From contig NZ_BOOB01000026.1 of assembly GCF_016863015.1 (NCBI RefSeq), positions 83,675-147,674 of the forward strand: DNA of 64,000 nt, given 5' to 3'. Shown piece by piece: positions 51,174 to 60,152 of the stretch. The DNA comes from Microbispora amethystogenes (GTDB lineage: Bacteria; Actinomycetota; Actinomycetes; Streptosporangiales; Streptosporangiaceae). A program made the position numbers and the translations under genes. The notes under the pieces are model-generated. The model did no database searches, was not told where the DNA came from, and worked only from the letters and a program-made list of their open reading frames with translations. Every line of letters starts with the position of its first letter. The first letter of the stretch is position 1.

Positions 51174-52531
51174 TTGCCGATGACCGCGTTCATGTTCGTG
51201 GCGAACTGCTGCGGCGAGATCGACAGCTGGAACAGCTTGGCGATGTTGTCCAGCAGCACCTCGGCCGCGGTCGGGCTGAGCGCCTGGTCCCAGGACTGGG
51301 CGAACACCTTGGCCTTGCTCGCGACGCCGTAGACGAAGTTCAGGAACTCGGCGTCCTTGGAACCGGTGAACAGCTTGTCGGAGCCGTTGACGATCGGCAC
51401 GCCGCCGGTGCCGACCCATTCCTTCTGCTCGGCCTCGTCGAGGACGCCGGAGGCGAAGAACTTCTTCGCGATCTCCTTCTGCTCGGGCGTCGCCTTGGAG
51501 GAGATCGACAGGTACTGGCCCGGGTTGCCGACGGTGTCGCTCGGGTCGCCCTTGCCGCCGTCGATCGGCGGGAAGTTCATGAAGCCGAGGCCTCCGCTGG
51601 AGACGAAGTCGCCGCCCTGCGCCTGCTGGATGCCGTACGACCAGCTGCCGTGCAGCATCATCGCGGCCTTGCCGGTGTAGAGCAGCGCCTGGTCGGCGTT
51701 CGAGTCGGCGGTGATCGAGGAGAAGCCCTTGATGAACCCGTTGGCCTTGATGAGCTCCTGCATCTTGGTCAGGGCCTCGATGGACGCGGGGTTGTTCCAG
51801 GCGTCCTTCTCGCCGTCGAAGACGGCCTGGAACACCTCGGAGCCGCCGGTGCGGTCGAAGAGGAACTCCAGCCACATCATGTTCGTCCAGCGGGACTGGC
51901 CGCCCAGCGAGAACGGCGCGATGCCCTGGGCGTTGAACTTCTTCACCAGGTCCAGGATGTCGCCGTACGACTGCGGCGGCTGCACCCCGACCTTCTCGAA
52001 GACCTTCTTGTTGTAGAACAGGACGATCGGCTGCACCGTCTCGCACGGCATCGCGTAGATCTTGCCGTCGATAGTCGCGGCGCCGAAGGCGCCGGGGAAC
52101 AGCCGGTCCTTCACCGCGGCGTTCTCACCGAACCACGAGGTGAGGTCCTCGACCTGGCCGGCCTGCACGTAGCTGCGCAGACCGCCGCCGCCCCAGCCCC
52201 AGATGATGGTGGGCGCCTGGCCCGCGCCGATCGCGGTCTTGATCTTCGTCTTGTACGCGTCGTTCTGGATGACGTTGAAATCGATCTGGCCATTGGGGTT
52301 GGCCTGGTTGAACCGCTTCACGGCCGCGGTCCGCGGCGCCTCACCGGGCGGGCCCGAGAGGAACCAGTAGCTGGCCTTGGCCCCGCCCCCGTTTCCGCCC
52401 GCGGCGGCGCCGCTCGCGGCACCGCCGCTCGGGGCCGGGCCGGACGTGCCACAGGCCGCCAGCGCGGCGCCCAGGGGAAGGCCCATCGAAAGGGAAAGGA
52501 AAGCACGGCGAGATGTAGACCTGGACTCCAC
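51170..52531 (-). CDS. Extracellular sugar-binding lipoprotein of ABC transporter
   Basis: 453 residues. The N-terminus STSRRAFLSLSMGLPLGAAL followed by AACG is a twin-arginine lipoprotein signal with lipobox. The mature Gly-rich linker leads into a cluster-B solute-binding fold (PTIIWGWGGGGLRSYVQAG, YTGKAAMMLHGSWSYGIQQ). GTG 52531 has a good ribosome site (ggagaacagc); ATG 52552 would add seven residues. Beside a GH3 beta-glucosidase and LacI gene, so beta-linked gluco-oligosaccharides are the likely ligands. Confidence 0.9.
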   Translation of the reverse strand: MESRSTSRRAFLSLSMGLPLGAALAACGTSGPAPSGGAASGAAAGGNGGGAKASYWFLSGPPGEAPRTAAVKRFNQANPNGQIDFNVIQNDAYKTKIKTAIGAGQAPTIIWGWGGGGLRSYVQAGQVEDLTSWFGENAAVKDRLFPGAFGAATIDGKIYAMPCETVQPIVLFYNKKVFEKVGVQPPQSYGDILDLVKKFNAQGIAPFSLGGQSRWTNMMWLEFLFDRTGGSEVFQAVFDGEKDAWNNPASIEALTKMQELIKANGFIKGFSSITADSNADQALLYTGKAAMMLHGSWSYGIQQAQGGDFVSSGGLGFMNFPPIDGGKGDPSDTVGNPGQYLSISSKATPEQKEIAKKFFASGVLDEAEQKEWVGTGGVPIVNGSDKLFTGSKDAEFLNFVYGVASKAKVFAQSWDQALSPTAAEVLLDNIAKLFQLSISPQQFATNMNAVIGK

Positions 52532-52665
52532 GCTGTTCTCCGTACGTCGCATGCCGAGGCTGAGCGCGGCTCGCCGAACATCGGATGCGGTGGCCGGCGA
52601 ACTGGATCAACACCGTGATCAGCACCGTGGGCGCCTCCGCCCCACTCCTCCTTGAAGTCAGGCCG

Positions 52666-52679
52666 TCGAAACATTTCGA
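52666..52679. promoter_or_regulatory. LacI-type operator in leader of sugar ABC operon
   Basis: TCGAAACATTTCGA has perfect TCGAAA/TTTCGA arms with two central bases. It lies just downstream of the predicted transcript start, a position for repression. The same 14-mer in inverted orientation occurs at 52846. Confidence 0.75.
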
Positions 52680-52699
52680 CACAAGCCGCGTGGCACGCC

Positions 52700-52728
52700 A
52701 ATTTAGATAGGCGTTACCAACGTGTCAA
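52700..52728 (-). promoter_or_regulatory. Sigma-70-type promoter of the sugar ABC operon
   Basis: On the minus strand TTGACA (52728-52723) is followed after 17 bases by TAAATT (52705-52700). This is close to consensus and correctly placed upstream of the operator and binding-protein gene. Confidence 0.7.
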
Positions 52729-52807
52729 GGCTCCTCTCACACCCTCGGCACAGGCGGGTTAGCCGTGTGTAGAGTACTTTCGCATGGGCGTCTAGCTGGT
52801 GATCTCG

Positions 52808-52825
52808 TGAAACATCCGTGTTTCA
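52808..52825. promoter_or_regulatory. Inverted repeat TGAAACA-N4-TGTTTCA
   Basis: Perfect seven-base arms with a four-base centre, related to the GAAAC core of the neighbouring operators; possibly a secondary LacI site. Confidence 0.4.
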
Positions 52826-52845
52826 ACAGATTCCGCGGCCAGGCC

Positions 52846-52859
52846 TCGAAATGTTTCGA
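52846..52859. promoter_or_regulatory. LacI-type operator upstream of beta-glucosidase gene
   Basis: TCGAAATGTTTCGA, the reverse complement of the site at 52666, 22 bases before the ATG of the GH3 gene. Both divergent transcripts thus share the same operator. Confidence 0.75.
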
Positions 52860-52881
52860 AACTCTTTCTTGAGGAGAGCAG

Positions 52882-55365
52882 ATGACGGCGCTCGACCGGA
52901 CCCCCGCGACGGACCGGATCCTCCGGCCGTGGCAGGACCCCGCGCTTCCCGTGGCCGACCGGGTGGAGGCCCTCCTCGAGGAGATGACCCTTGAGGAGAA
53001 GATCGGGCAGCTCGGCAGCCGGTGGATCGGCAACGACATGCAGGACGAGCAGGTCGCCCAGCCGGAGGAGGACACCGGCACGCACAACGTGGCGCCCATG
53101 CAGGACGTGTTCGCGGCCGCGGGGACGGTGCCGTTCGAGGAGTCGGTGCGCCACGGGCTCGGCCATCTGACGCGGGTGTTCGGCAGCACCCCGGTGACGG
53201 CGGCGGAGGGCGCCGCGGAGGTGGTGCGACTGCAGCACGAGGTGGTGAAGCACTCCCGGCTGGGCATTCCGGCGCTGGTGCACGAGGAGTGCCTGACCGG
53301 TTTCACCACCTACGGCGCGACGGTCTACCCGACCGCCATCGCCTGGGGCGCGACGTTCGACCCCGGCCTGGTGGAGCGGATGGCCTCGGCGATCGGGCGG
53401 GACATGCGCGCCGTGGGCGTCCACCAGGGCCTGTCGCCCGTGCTCGACGTGGTGCGCGACTACCGCTGGGGGCGGGTCGAGGAGACCCTGGGCGAGGACC
53501 CGTACCTCGTCGCGATGCTCGGCTCGGCGTACGTGCGCGGCCTGGAGAAGGCGGGGGTCATCGCCACGCTCAAGCACTTCGCCGGATACTCCGCGTCCCG
53601 GGCGGCCCGCAACCACGGCCCCGTGCCGATGGGCCGGCGCGAGCTGATGGACACGATTTTGCCGACGTTCGAGACCGCGATCGCGGAGGGCGGCGCGCGC
53701 TCGGTCATGAACTCCTACTGCGACCTGGACGGCGTTCCCTCCGTCGCCGACCCGTGGCTGCTGACCGAGGTGCTGCGCGAGGAGTGGGGCTTCACCGGGA
53801 CCGTCGTGTCGGACTACTGGGCGGTGGCGTTCCTGGCCACGATGCACCAGGTCGCGGCGGACGCCGAGGACGCGGGCGTGCAGGCGCTGAGCGCCGGGAT
53901 CGACGTCGAGCTGCCCGACACGCTCGGCTTCGGCCAGCACCTGGCCGACCGGGTGCGGCGGGGCGAGCTGCCCGAGGCCCTGATCGACCGGGCCGCGCGC
54001 CGGCTGCTCACCCAGAAGATCGAGCTCGGCCTGCTCGACCCCGACTGGACTCCGGAGAAGTCGGTGGCCGAGTCGGAGACGGTGGACCTGGACTCGGCCG
54101 GCAACCGGGAGCTGGCCAGGGAGCTGGCCGAGCGGTCCGTCGTCCTGCTCGACGCGGGCGCCGCGCTGCCGCTGCTCGGCGAGGGGCGCCCGGAGCTGCG
54201 CCGGGTGGCGGTGGTCGGGCCCTGCGCGGAGGACCCGCGCACGTTCATGGGCTGCTACTCCTTCCCCAACCACGTGCTGCCCCGCTATCCCGGGCTCGGG
54301 CTCGGCGTGGAGGCACCCGGCCTGCTCGACGCGCTGCGGGCCGAGCTGCCGGACGTCGAGATCGTGCACGAGCGGGGCTGCGACTGGCGGGACGCGGACC
54401 GCTCCGGCTTCGCGGACGCGCTGCGGGCGGCCCGCGAGTCGGACCTGTGCGTGGCCGTCGTCGGCGACCTCGCCGGGATGTTCGGGCAGGGCACCTCGGG
54501 CGAGGGGTGCGACGCCGAGGACCTGCGGCTGCCCGGGGTCCAGGAGGACCTGCTGACCGAGCTGGCCGCCACCGGCACGCCGGTCGTCGTGGTGGTCGTC
54601 TCGGGCCGGCCGTACGCGCTGGGGGACGTGCACGACAACGCCGCCGCACTCGTGCAGGCGTTCATGCCCGGGCAGGAGGGCGGGGCGGCGATCGCGGGCG
54701 TCCTGTCCGGCCGGGTGCAGCCGTGCGGGAAGCTGCCGGTGCAGATCCCCCGCAGCCACGGCGGCCAGCCCGGGACCTACCTCCAGCCGCCGCTCGGCGC
54801 CGACAGCCACGGCATCAGCAACCTCGACCCGAGCCCGCTGTTCCCGTTCGGCTACGGCGCCTCCTACACCACCTTCGAGATCGGCGAGCTGGAGATCAGC
54901 GCGACCGAGGTGCCCACGGACGGCGAGTTCACCGTGTCGGTGCGCGTGCGCAACACCGGCCCGCGCGCGGGCGAGGAGGTCGTCCAGCTCTACCTGCACG
55001 ACGTGCTCGCCCAGGTCACCCGGCCGGTGCGGCAGCTCACCGGCTTCGCCAGGGTCCGGCTGGAGCCCGGCGAGAGCGCGCGGGCGACCTTCACCGTCCA
55101 CACCGACCGCACCGCCTTCACCGGACGCGACCTGCGGCGGGTGGTCGAGCCCGGGGACCTCGACGTCCTCGTCGGCACGTCGGCGTCGGACCTGCCCTGC
55201 CGGGGCCGTGTACGGCTGACCGGCCCGCTCCGCCACGTCGGCCGTGGCCGCCGGCTCGTCACCCCCGTGGAAGTGATCCCCGAAGCGGCGACCCCTGTGG
55301 GAGTGACCCCGGCGCCGGGGGCCGGCGCCACGCGACAGGGAGGATCAGATGGCGGCCAGTCGTAG
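52882..55365 (+). CDS. Beta-glucosidase-type glycoside hydrolase family 3
   Basis: 827 residues, no signal, so intracellular. GH3 N-terminal barrel (MTLEEKIGQLGSRWIGND, HEECLTGF, ATLKHFAGYSASRAARN) with the nucleophile Asp about 311 in GTVVSDYWAV; the second alpha/beta domain contains GEGCDAEDLRLPG; a fibronectin III-like domain closes the chain (about 670-790). Specificity may be beta-glucoside or beta-xyloside. ATG follows gaggagag. It overlaps the LacI gene by 17 bases and is divergent from the importer, so uptake, hydrolysis and repression form one unit. Confidence 0.9.
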   Translation: MTALDRTPATDRILRPWQDPALPVADRVEALLEEMTLEEKIGQLGSRWIGNDMQDEQVAQPEEDTGTHNVAPMQDVFAAAGTVPFEESVRHGLGHLTRVFGSTPVTAAEGAAEVVRLQHEVVKHSRLGIPALVHEECLTGFTTYGATVYPTAIAWGATFDPGLVERMASAIGRDMRAVGVHQGLSPVLDVVRDYRWGRVEETLGEDPYLVAMLGSAYVRGLEKAGVIATLKHFAGYSASRAARNHGPVPMGRRELMDTILPTFETAIAEGGARSVMNSYCDLDGVPSVADPWLLTEVLREEWGFTGTVVSDYWAVAFLATMHQVAADAEDAGVQALSAGIDVELPDTLGFGQHLADRVRRGELPEALIDRAARRLLTQKIELGLLDPDWTPEKSVAESETVDLDSAGNRELARELAERSVVLLDAGAALPLLGEGRPELRRVAVVGPCAEDPRTFMGCYSFPNHVLPRYPGLGLGVEAPGLLDALRAELPDVEIVHERGCDWRDADRSGFADALRAARESDLCVAVVGDLAGMFGQGTSGEGCDAEDLRLPGVQEDLLTELAATGTPVVVVVVSGRPYALGDVHDNAAALVQAFMPGQEGGAAIAGVLSGRVQPCGKLPVQIPRSHGGQPGTYLQPPLGADSHGISNLDPSPLFPFGYGASYTTFEIGELEISATEVPTDGEFTVSVRVRNTGPRAGEEVVQLYLHDVLAQVTRPVRQLTGFARVRLEPGESARATFTVHTDRTAFTGRDLRRVVEPGDLDVLVGTSASDLPCRGRVRLTGPLRHVGRGRRLVTPVEVIPEAATPVGVTPAPGAGATRQGGSDGGQS

Positions 55366-56437
55366 ACGGGCCACGCTGGCGACGGTCGCGGCCTCGGCGG
55401 GGGTCTCGGTCGCGACCGTGTCGAAGGTGCTGAACGGCCGCAGCGACGTCGCCCCGGCGACGCGTTCCCTGGTGCTGTCGCTGCTCGCGCAGCACGACTA
55501 CGTCGCGCCGCCGCAGCGCCGGGGCGAGCCGGCCGCCTCCGACACGGTCGAGGTGGAGTTCGACGACGACCTCAACCCGTACTCGACCGAGATCGTCCAG
55601 GGCGCGGTGGAGGCCGGGGCCGAGCTCGACGCGTCGATCGTGGTGAGCATCCGGCGCTCCGCCGACCGCACGGGGGGATGGGCCCGCGGGCTGGTCGCGG
55701 CCGGGCGGCGGGCGCTGGTCGCCGTCACCGGCGAGCTGACCGGGGGGCAGCTCGGCGCCCTGTCCCGGGCGCGGCTGCCCCTTGTGGTGATCGATCCGCT
55801 GAACCTGCCGAGGACCCGGGTGACCAGCGTCGGCTCCACGAACTTCGCCGGAGGCCTGGCCGCCACGCAGCACCTGCTCGGGCTGGGCCACCGGCGCGTC
55901 GCCCACCTCGGCGGCCCGGCCACCGCGGCCTGCACCCAGGCCAGGCTGCACGGTTACCGGGCCGCGATGGAGGCGGCGGGCGTCTCCGTACCCGCCGGGT
56001 ATGTGCGGACGGCGCACTTCCACTACCAGGACGGGATCGAGGGCGGCGCGGCCCTGTTCGATCTCCCCGAGCCACCCACGGCGATCTTCGCCGGGTGCGA
56101 CGAGATCGCGTTCGGGGTGCTGGAGGCCGCCAGGGCGCGCGGGCTGCGGGTGCCGGAGGACGTCAGCGTCGTGGGGTTCGACGACACCCAGATCGCCCGG
56201 ATGGCCTCGCCGCCCCTCACGACCGTACGCCAGCCCCTGCGGGAGATGGGCGCCGTCGCGGTGCGCACGGCGCTGCGCCTGGCGGCGGGGGAACGGATCG
56301 AGTCGCACCACGTCGAGCTCGCCACCGAACTCGTGGTGCGCGGGTCGACCGCGCCCGTCGCGACCATGGACACTCCGGCGGCCGCCCCGGAAGACACCCC
56401 GGCGGACGCCCGCCGGGGTCGGGCGTACACAGCCTGA
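55349..56437 (+). CDS. LacI-family transcriptional repressor
   Basis: 362 residues. The N-terminal HTH is LATVAASAGVSVATVSKVLN with hinge helix PATRSLVLSLLAQ; the rest is a periplasmic-binding-type sensor (DPLNLPRTRVTSVGSTNFAGG, FAGCDEIAFGVLEAARARG). Recognition helix SVATVSKVLNGR is of the type paired with GAAAC-type operators, fitting the two TCGAAA-N2-TTTCGA sites before the importer and beta-glucosidase. Overlaps the GH3 gene, so it is autoregulated with it. Confidence 0.92.
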   Translation: MAASRRRATLATVAASAGVSVATVSKVLNGRSDVAPATRSLVLSLLAQHDYVAPPQRRGEPAASDTVEVEFDDDLNPYSTEIVQGAVEAGAELDASIVVSIRRSADRTGGWARGLVAAGRRALVAVTGELTGGQLGALSRARLPLVVIDPLNLPRTRVTSVGSTNFAGGLAATQHLLGLGHRRVAHLGGPATAACTQARLHGYRAAMEAAGVSVPAGYVRTAHFHYQDGIEGGAALFDLPEPPTAIFAGCDEIAFGVLEAARARGLRVPEDVSVVGFDDTQIARMASPPLTTVRQPLREMGAVAVRTALRLAAGERIESHHVELATELVVRGSTAPVATMDTPAAAPEDTPADARRGRAYTA

Positions 56438-56543
56438 CCAGGCCGAACGTAGGCTGGGCCACGTAGGCTGGGATGGACTGTCCGTCCGGGGGGACGGCCA
56501 CGTCCGCGCGCTTCGGGTCGCGCGACCGCTGGGGGAGGCGGAG

Positions 56544-57524
56544 ATGTCCGATCGGTCATTACCATTCGCCGCGCATCCGCGGGTGTGCACCCAGGACGTC
56601 GACGAGGCCCAGGCCAGAGTCGGCGAGGTCCTCGGCCGCTACGAGCTGCGTCCCGTGGAGCCCGGCGCTCACATCGACGCCTGCATGACGGGCATCGAGT
56701 TCGACGGCATCGGTCTGTACTGTCTCGGCTACGGTGCGGCGGTGTCGATCATTCCTCAGATGATCGACAGGCACCTCCTCGTCTCGTTGCCGCTCGCCGG
56801 TGTCGCCGAGGTGTCCCACGGGTCCGAGCGGATCACGTCGACCCCCGAGCTCGCCTCCGTGCTGTCGCTGACCAGGCCCATGTCGGTGCGGTGGTCGGCC
56901 GGGCACTGCGGGCTGTTCACCCGGTTCGACCGCGGAGCGCTCGAAAACCAGCTCGGCAGGCTGCTCGGGCGGCGCCCGGACCGGCCGCTCGCGTTCTCAC
57001 TGGGCATGGACCTGACGCGGCCCCCCGCCCGTTCCTGGCGGTCGGTCGCCGAACTCCTCCGCAACGAGGCCGAGACCGGCGGCGGCATGCTGGAGCAGCC
57101 GCTCGTCGTCAGGCAGCTGGAGGGGCTGCTGATGACGCAGCTTCTCATCGCACAGCCCAGCAACTACAGCGACGCGTTGTGCGGCGGGCAGCGGAGGGTG
57201 GCGCCGCCCACGGTGAGGCGGGCCGTGAGCCTGATCGAGGAGCACGCGGACGAACCGCTCACCGTGGAGGACATCGCCGAGGCCGTGGGGGTGAGCGCGC
57301 GGGCGTTGCAGGAGGGGTTCCGGCGTCACCTGGAGAAGACGCCCATGGGATACCTGCGTGAGGTGCGCCTCGACCGGGCGCGGGCCGAGCTCGCGGTCAC
57401 CGATCCGGTCGCCGCGACCGTCACCGACGTCGCCTACCGGTGGGGGTTCGCCCATCTCGGCCGGTTCTCGCTGGCCTATCGGCAGCGGTTCGGGGAGTCG
57501 CCCTCCGACACCCTGCGTCGCTGA
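56544..57524 (+). CDS. AraC-family regulator, copy 1 of duplicated module
   Basis: 326 residues: an N-terminal AraC-binding-like sensor domain (about 1-200) and a C-terminal double HTH (EPLTVEDIAEAVGVSARALQ, then PMGYLREVRLDRARAEL and GFAHLGRFSLAYRQRFGESP). ATG 56544 follows gggggaggcgg. The C-terminal half is almost identical, also at DNA level, to the gene at 58267. Convergent with an RsbW-like gene, as is copy 2. Two acgtaggctggg repeats (56449-56472) upstream resemble the promoter of copy 2. Confidence 0.9.
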   Translation: MSDRSLPFAAHPRVCTQDVDEAQARVGEVLGRYELRPVEPGAHIDACMTGIEFDGIGLYCLGYGAAVSIIPQMIDRHLLVSLPLAGVAEVSHGSERITSTPELASVLSLTRPMSVRWSAGHCGLFTRFDRGALENQLGRLLGRRPDRPLAFSLGMDLTRPPARSWRSVAELLRNEAETGGGMLEQPLVVRQLEGLLMTQLLIAQPSNYSDALCGGQRRVAPPTVRRAVSLIEEHADEPLTVEDIAEAVGVSARALQEGFRRHLEKTPMGYLREVRLDRARAELAVTDPVAATVTDVAYRWGFAHLGRFSLAYRQRFGESPSDTLRR

Positions 57525-57556
57525 TCACGGCCCGGGCTGATGAGGGCCCGAGCCGG

Positions 57557-57976
57557 TCAGCAGGCGGGCAGTTCCGCCCAGTAGGTCGCGGAGTCGGAGC
57601 GGACGTCGGCGCCGTGACTGAGCGCCAGCGCCTCGACGACGTCGCCGCCGCGTCCCCGCTCGTCCGACGCGGGCGCGCTGCCCGGCCACATGGGCGCCGC
57701 TCCCGAGTCGCCGACCTCGACGCGTACGACGTCTCCGTGGAGGGACAGCCGCAGCTCGGCCGGCGGCAGGGCGTGGAGCACGGCGTTCGTGACCAGTTCC
57801 GAGATCACGAGTACGGCGTCCTCGGCGGTGTCCCGGGACAGGCCCCACTCCGCCAGCACGTCGCGCGCCCGGCGGCGCGCCCCGCCGACCGCCTGGAAGG
57901 AGTGGGACACCGGATATGTGTAGACGGCCGTCGCGGCCGTGGAGATATCGGCACGATCCATGATCTGTACGTTCAT
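57557..57976 (-). CDS. RsbW-like ATP-binding protein, copy 1
   Basis: 139-residue GHKL ATPase with N-box VISELVTNAVLHALPP and a G1-type VRVEVGDSGAAPMWPG. Lacks an obvious second Gly-rich box as in many Streptomyces-type anti-sigma-like ATPases. ATG 57976 has ggagc upstream; a start at 58072 would sit on the predicted transcript start and add 32 residues. Paralogue of 59262-59741. Confidence 0.85.
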   Translation of the reverse strand: MNVQIMDRADISTAATAVYTYPVSHSFQAVGGARRRARDVLAEWGLSRDTAEDAVLVISELVTNAVLHALPPAELRLSLHGDVVRVEVGDSGAAPMWPGSAPASDERGRGGDVVEALALSHGADVRSDSATYWAELPAC

Positions 57977-58079
57977 CGTCTTGTGCTCCCTGATCACCAG
58001 CGCGGGACCCGTCCGGAGAGCCCCGCCGTGACCCTCCCGGCGAGGAGGCGTCCAGCTGGTGAGAGCGTGCATATCCCCA

Positions 58080-58111
58080 CGTTATGTGGGTCGCTCAATT
58101 CGTGCTATCCC
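58080..58111 (-). promoter_or_regulatory. Putative alternative-sigma promoter of RsbW-like copy 1
   Basis: Minus-strand GGGATAG (58111-58105), 17-base spacer, ACATAACG (58087-58080). Both boxes recur with identical spacing upstream of copy 2, while the spacers differ in sequence. Confidence 0.55.
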
Positions 58112-58230
58112 GAAGACGAGGCATGACGTCCACATTACGAACCCCCCGTTCCCTCCCGGACTCCACCAAGGCCGATCTCCCGCGTCCCGGCCTCGGCCCG
58201 TACCGCCGCAGGTGGCCGCCGGAGCGTGAA

Positions 58231-58266
58231 TTGTCCCTTCTACCAGGGGGAACGTAGGCTGAGTTC
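58231..58266 (+). promoter_or_regulatory. Leaderless promoter of AraC copy 2
   Basis: TTGTCC (58231-58236), 18-base spacer, TAGGCT (58255-58260), then six bases to the GTG at 58267. No ribosome site. Confidence 0.6.
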
Positions 58267-59304
58267 GTGTCGGTCCACACAGAACGCGCCTCGCCCGGAT
58301 CGTGTGACCGCAGAGGGGCTGGGGGCACGCCCGGTCAGCCGCCGGCGCTCGCCGCGCGTCCGCGGCTGCGCACCCATGACCTGGAGGAGGCCCAGGTCAG
58401 GATCGGAGAGGTGCTTGGCGCACACCAGGTGCGCGTCGCGAGCACCGGCGCCCATGTCGACGCCTGGCTGTACGGGTTCCAGCTGGAGAGCGTCGGCCTC
58501 TTCAGCTTCGGCTACGGGCCGGAGGTGCTGGTCACACCCGAGGTGCAGGACAGCCATCTCCTTGTCGGGATGCCGCTTGCCGGCCACGTGGAGGTGTCCC
58601 AGGGCCGGGAGCTGATCGAATGTACCCCCGAAGTCGCTTCCGTGCAGTCGCTGACGCGGCCCACGTCCATACGATGGGCCGAGGGCAGGCAGTTGATCGC
58701 CAGGTTCGGCCGTCCGGCGATGGAGGCCCACCTGGGCAGGCTGCTCGGGCGGCGGCCGGATCGGCCGCTCACGTTCTCCCTGGGGATGGATCTGACGCGG
58801 CCCCCGGCCCGTTCCTGGCGATCGCTGGTCGAGCTCCTCCGCAACGAGGCCGAGGCCGGCGGCGGCATGCTGGAGCAGCCTCTCGCCGTCAGGCAGCTGG
58901 AGGGACTGCTGATGACGCAGCTGCTGCTGACCCAGCCGAGCAACTACAGCGACGCGTTGTCCGGCGGGTGGCGGAAGGTCGCGCCGCCCACGGTGAGGCG
59001 GGCCGTACGGCTGATCGAGGAGCACGCGGACGAACCGCTCACCGTGGAGGACATCGCCGAGGCCGTGGGGGTGAGCGCGCGGGCGTTGCAGGAGGGGTTC
59101 CGGCGTCATCTGGAGAAGACGCCCATGGGCTACCTGCGAGAGGTCCGCCTCGAACGGGCCCATGCCGAACTCGCGGTTCGCGGTCCGGAGACCGCCACGG
59201 TCACCGATGTCGCGTACCGTTGGGGATTCACCCATCTCGGCCGGTTCTCCCTGGCCTATCGTCAGCGATTCGGGGAGTCTCCCTCGCGGACCCTGCGGCA
59301 CTGA
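58267..59304 (+). CDS. AraC-family regulator, copy 2 of duplicated module
   Basis: 345 residues, same architecture as copy 1. The N-terminal sensor domain has diverged (TGAHVDAWLYGFQLESVGLF versus its counterpart), whereas from about residue 165 to the end the two proteins are nearly the same, implying they can bind the same DNA but respond to different ligands. Leaderless GTG start. The 3' end overlaps the convergent RsbW-like gene by 43 bases. Confidence 0.9.
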   Translation: MSVHTERASPGSCDRRGAGGTPGQPPALAARPRLRTHDLEEAQVRIGEVLGAHQVRVASTGAHVDAWLYGFQLESVGLFSFGYGPEVLVTPEVQDSHLLVGMPLAGHVEVSQGRELIECTPEVASVQSLTRPTSIRWAEGRQLIARFGRPAMEAHLGRLLGRRPDRPLTFSLGMDLTRPPARSWRSLVELLRNEAEAGGGMLEQPLAVRQLEGLLMTQLLLTQPSNYSDALSGGWRKVAPPTVRRAVRLIEEHADEPLTVEDIAEAVGVSARALQEGFRRHLEKTPMGYLREVRLERAHAELAVRGPETATVTDVAYRWGFTHLGRFSLAYRQRFGESPSRTLRH

Positions 59305-59741
59305 AGCCGGCAAGAGGGCTGTGCCCGCAGCTCCACCCAGTGAATGACGGACTTCGGCCGGATGTCGGCGCCGTACCTGACCGCGAGCGCTCCGACGACG
59401 GCGTCGCCGCGTCCGCAGTACACCGGCGCGAAAGTGCCGCCGGGCCGCACGGGTGCCGTCCCCGAGTCCGCGACCTCGATCCGTACGAGGTCCTCCAGCA
59501 GGAAGAGTCGCAGTTCGGTCGGGGGAAGAGCGTGGAGCACGGCATTCGTGACCAGCTCGGAGACCACGAGCAGGGCCTCCTCCACGGCATCCTCCGACAG
59601 TCCCCATGTCGTGAGCGGGCCGCGCGCCCGGTGCCGTACGGCGGCGACCGCCTGCGGCGTGTGGGGCACCGGACTGGTGTACACAGCCGTGGGCGCCGCG
59701 GCCCCGGCGACGTAGGCAGGGTTCATGAGTTGTGCGTCCAT
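59262..59741 (-). CDS. RsbW-like ATP-binding protein, copy 2
   Basis: 159 residues; N-box VVSELVTNAVLHALPP, then VRIEVADSGTAPVRPGG. The tail beyond the ATPase fold (CRLQCRRVREGDS) is extra relative to copy 1 and lies in the overlap with the AraC gene, so it may be a read-on consequence of the altered junction. ATG 59741 preceded by agga. Paralogue of 57557-57976. Confidence 0.83.
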   Translation of the reverse strand: MDAQLMNPAYVAGAAAPTAVYTSPVPHTPQAVAAVRHRARGPLTTWGLSEDAVEEALLVVSELVTNAVLHALPPTELRLFLLEDLVRIEVADSGTAPVRPGGTFAPVYCGRGDAVVGALAVRYGADIRPKSVIHWVELRAQPSCRLQCRRVREGDSPNR

Positions 59742-59927
59742 CGTGGCGTCCTGCTCCTCGGCCACCGGCCGGCGGACTCCTCACGGAGCCGACCCGCGGC
59801 CGGAGTGTCTGGGCGTCGTCACTGGTCGGTGTGCGCGAGGAGCTTCCCCTCGCCCACCTTCGCGGCCACCCCGCCGGGACCCTCCCGACGGGAAGTCACC
59901 CGGCTGGTGGAAGCGGCCGTATCTGCA

Positions 59928-59959
59928 CGTTATGTGTGCTCGGCAGGGCCGACTATCCC
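59928..59959 (-). promoter_or_regulatory. Putative alternative-sigma promoter of RsbW-like copy 2
   Basis: Minus-strand GGGATAG (59959-59953), 17-base spacer, ACATAACG (59935-59928); conserved with copy 1. Confidence 0.55.
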
Positions 59960-60152
59960 GGAGGCGAGGCTTCGGTGTCCACGGTACGAACCGCCGCCTT
60001 CCGTCAAGCCGCAGATCAGGGCCGTGCCGTGCCCCGGCGGCCGGCGGCGCGCATGGTGTGCGCCCTCCACAGCAGGCATGCGGACGGGCGGCTGGCACCG
60101 CTCAGGGCCTCACCGGCCGGGTCCCTGCTCGGCCGATCGGGCTGTGAGGGCT

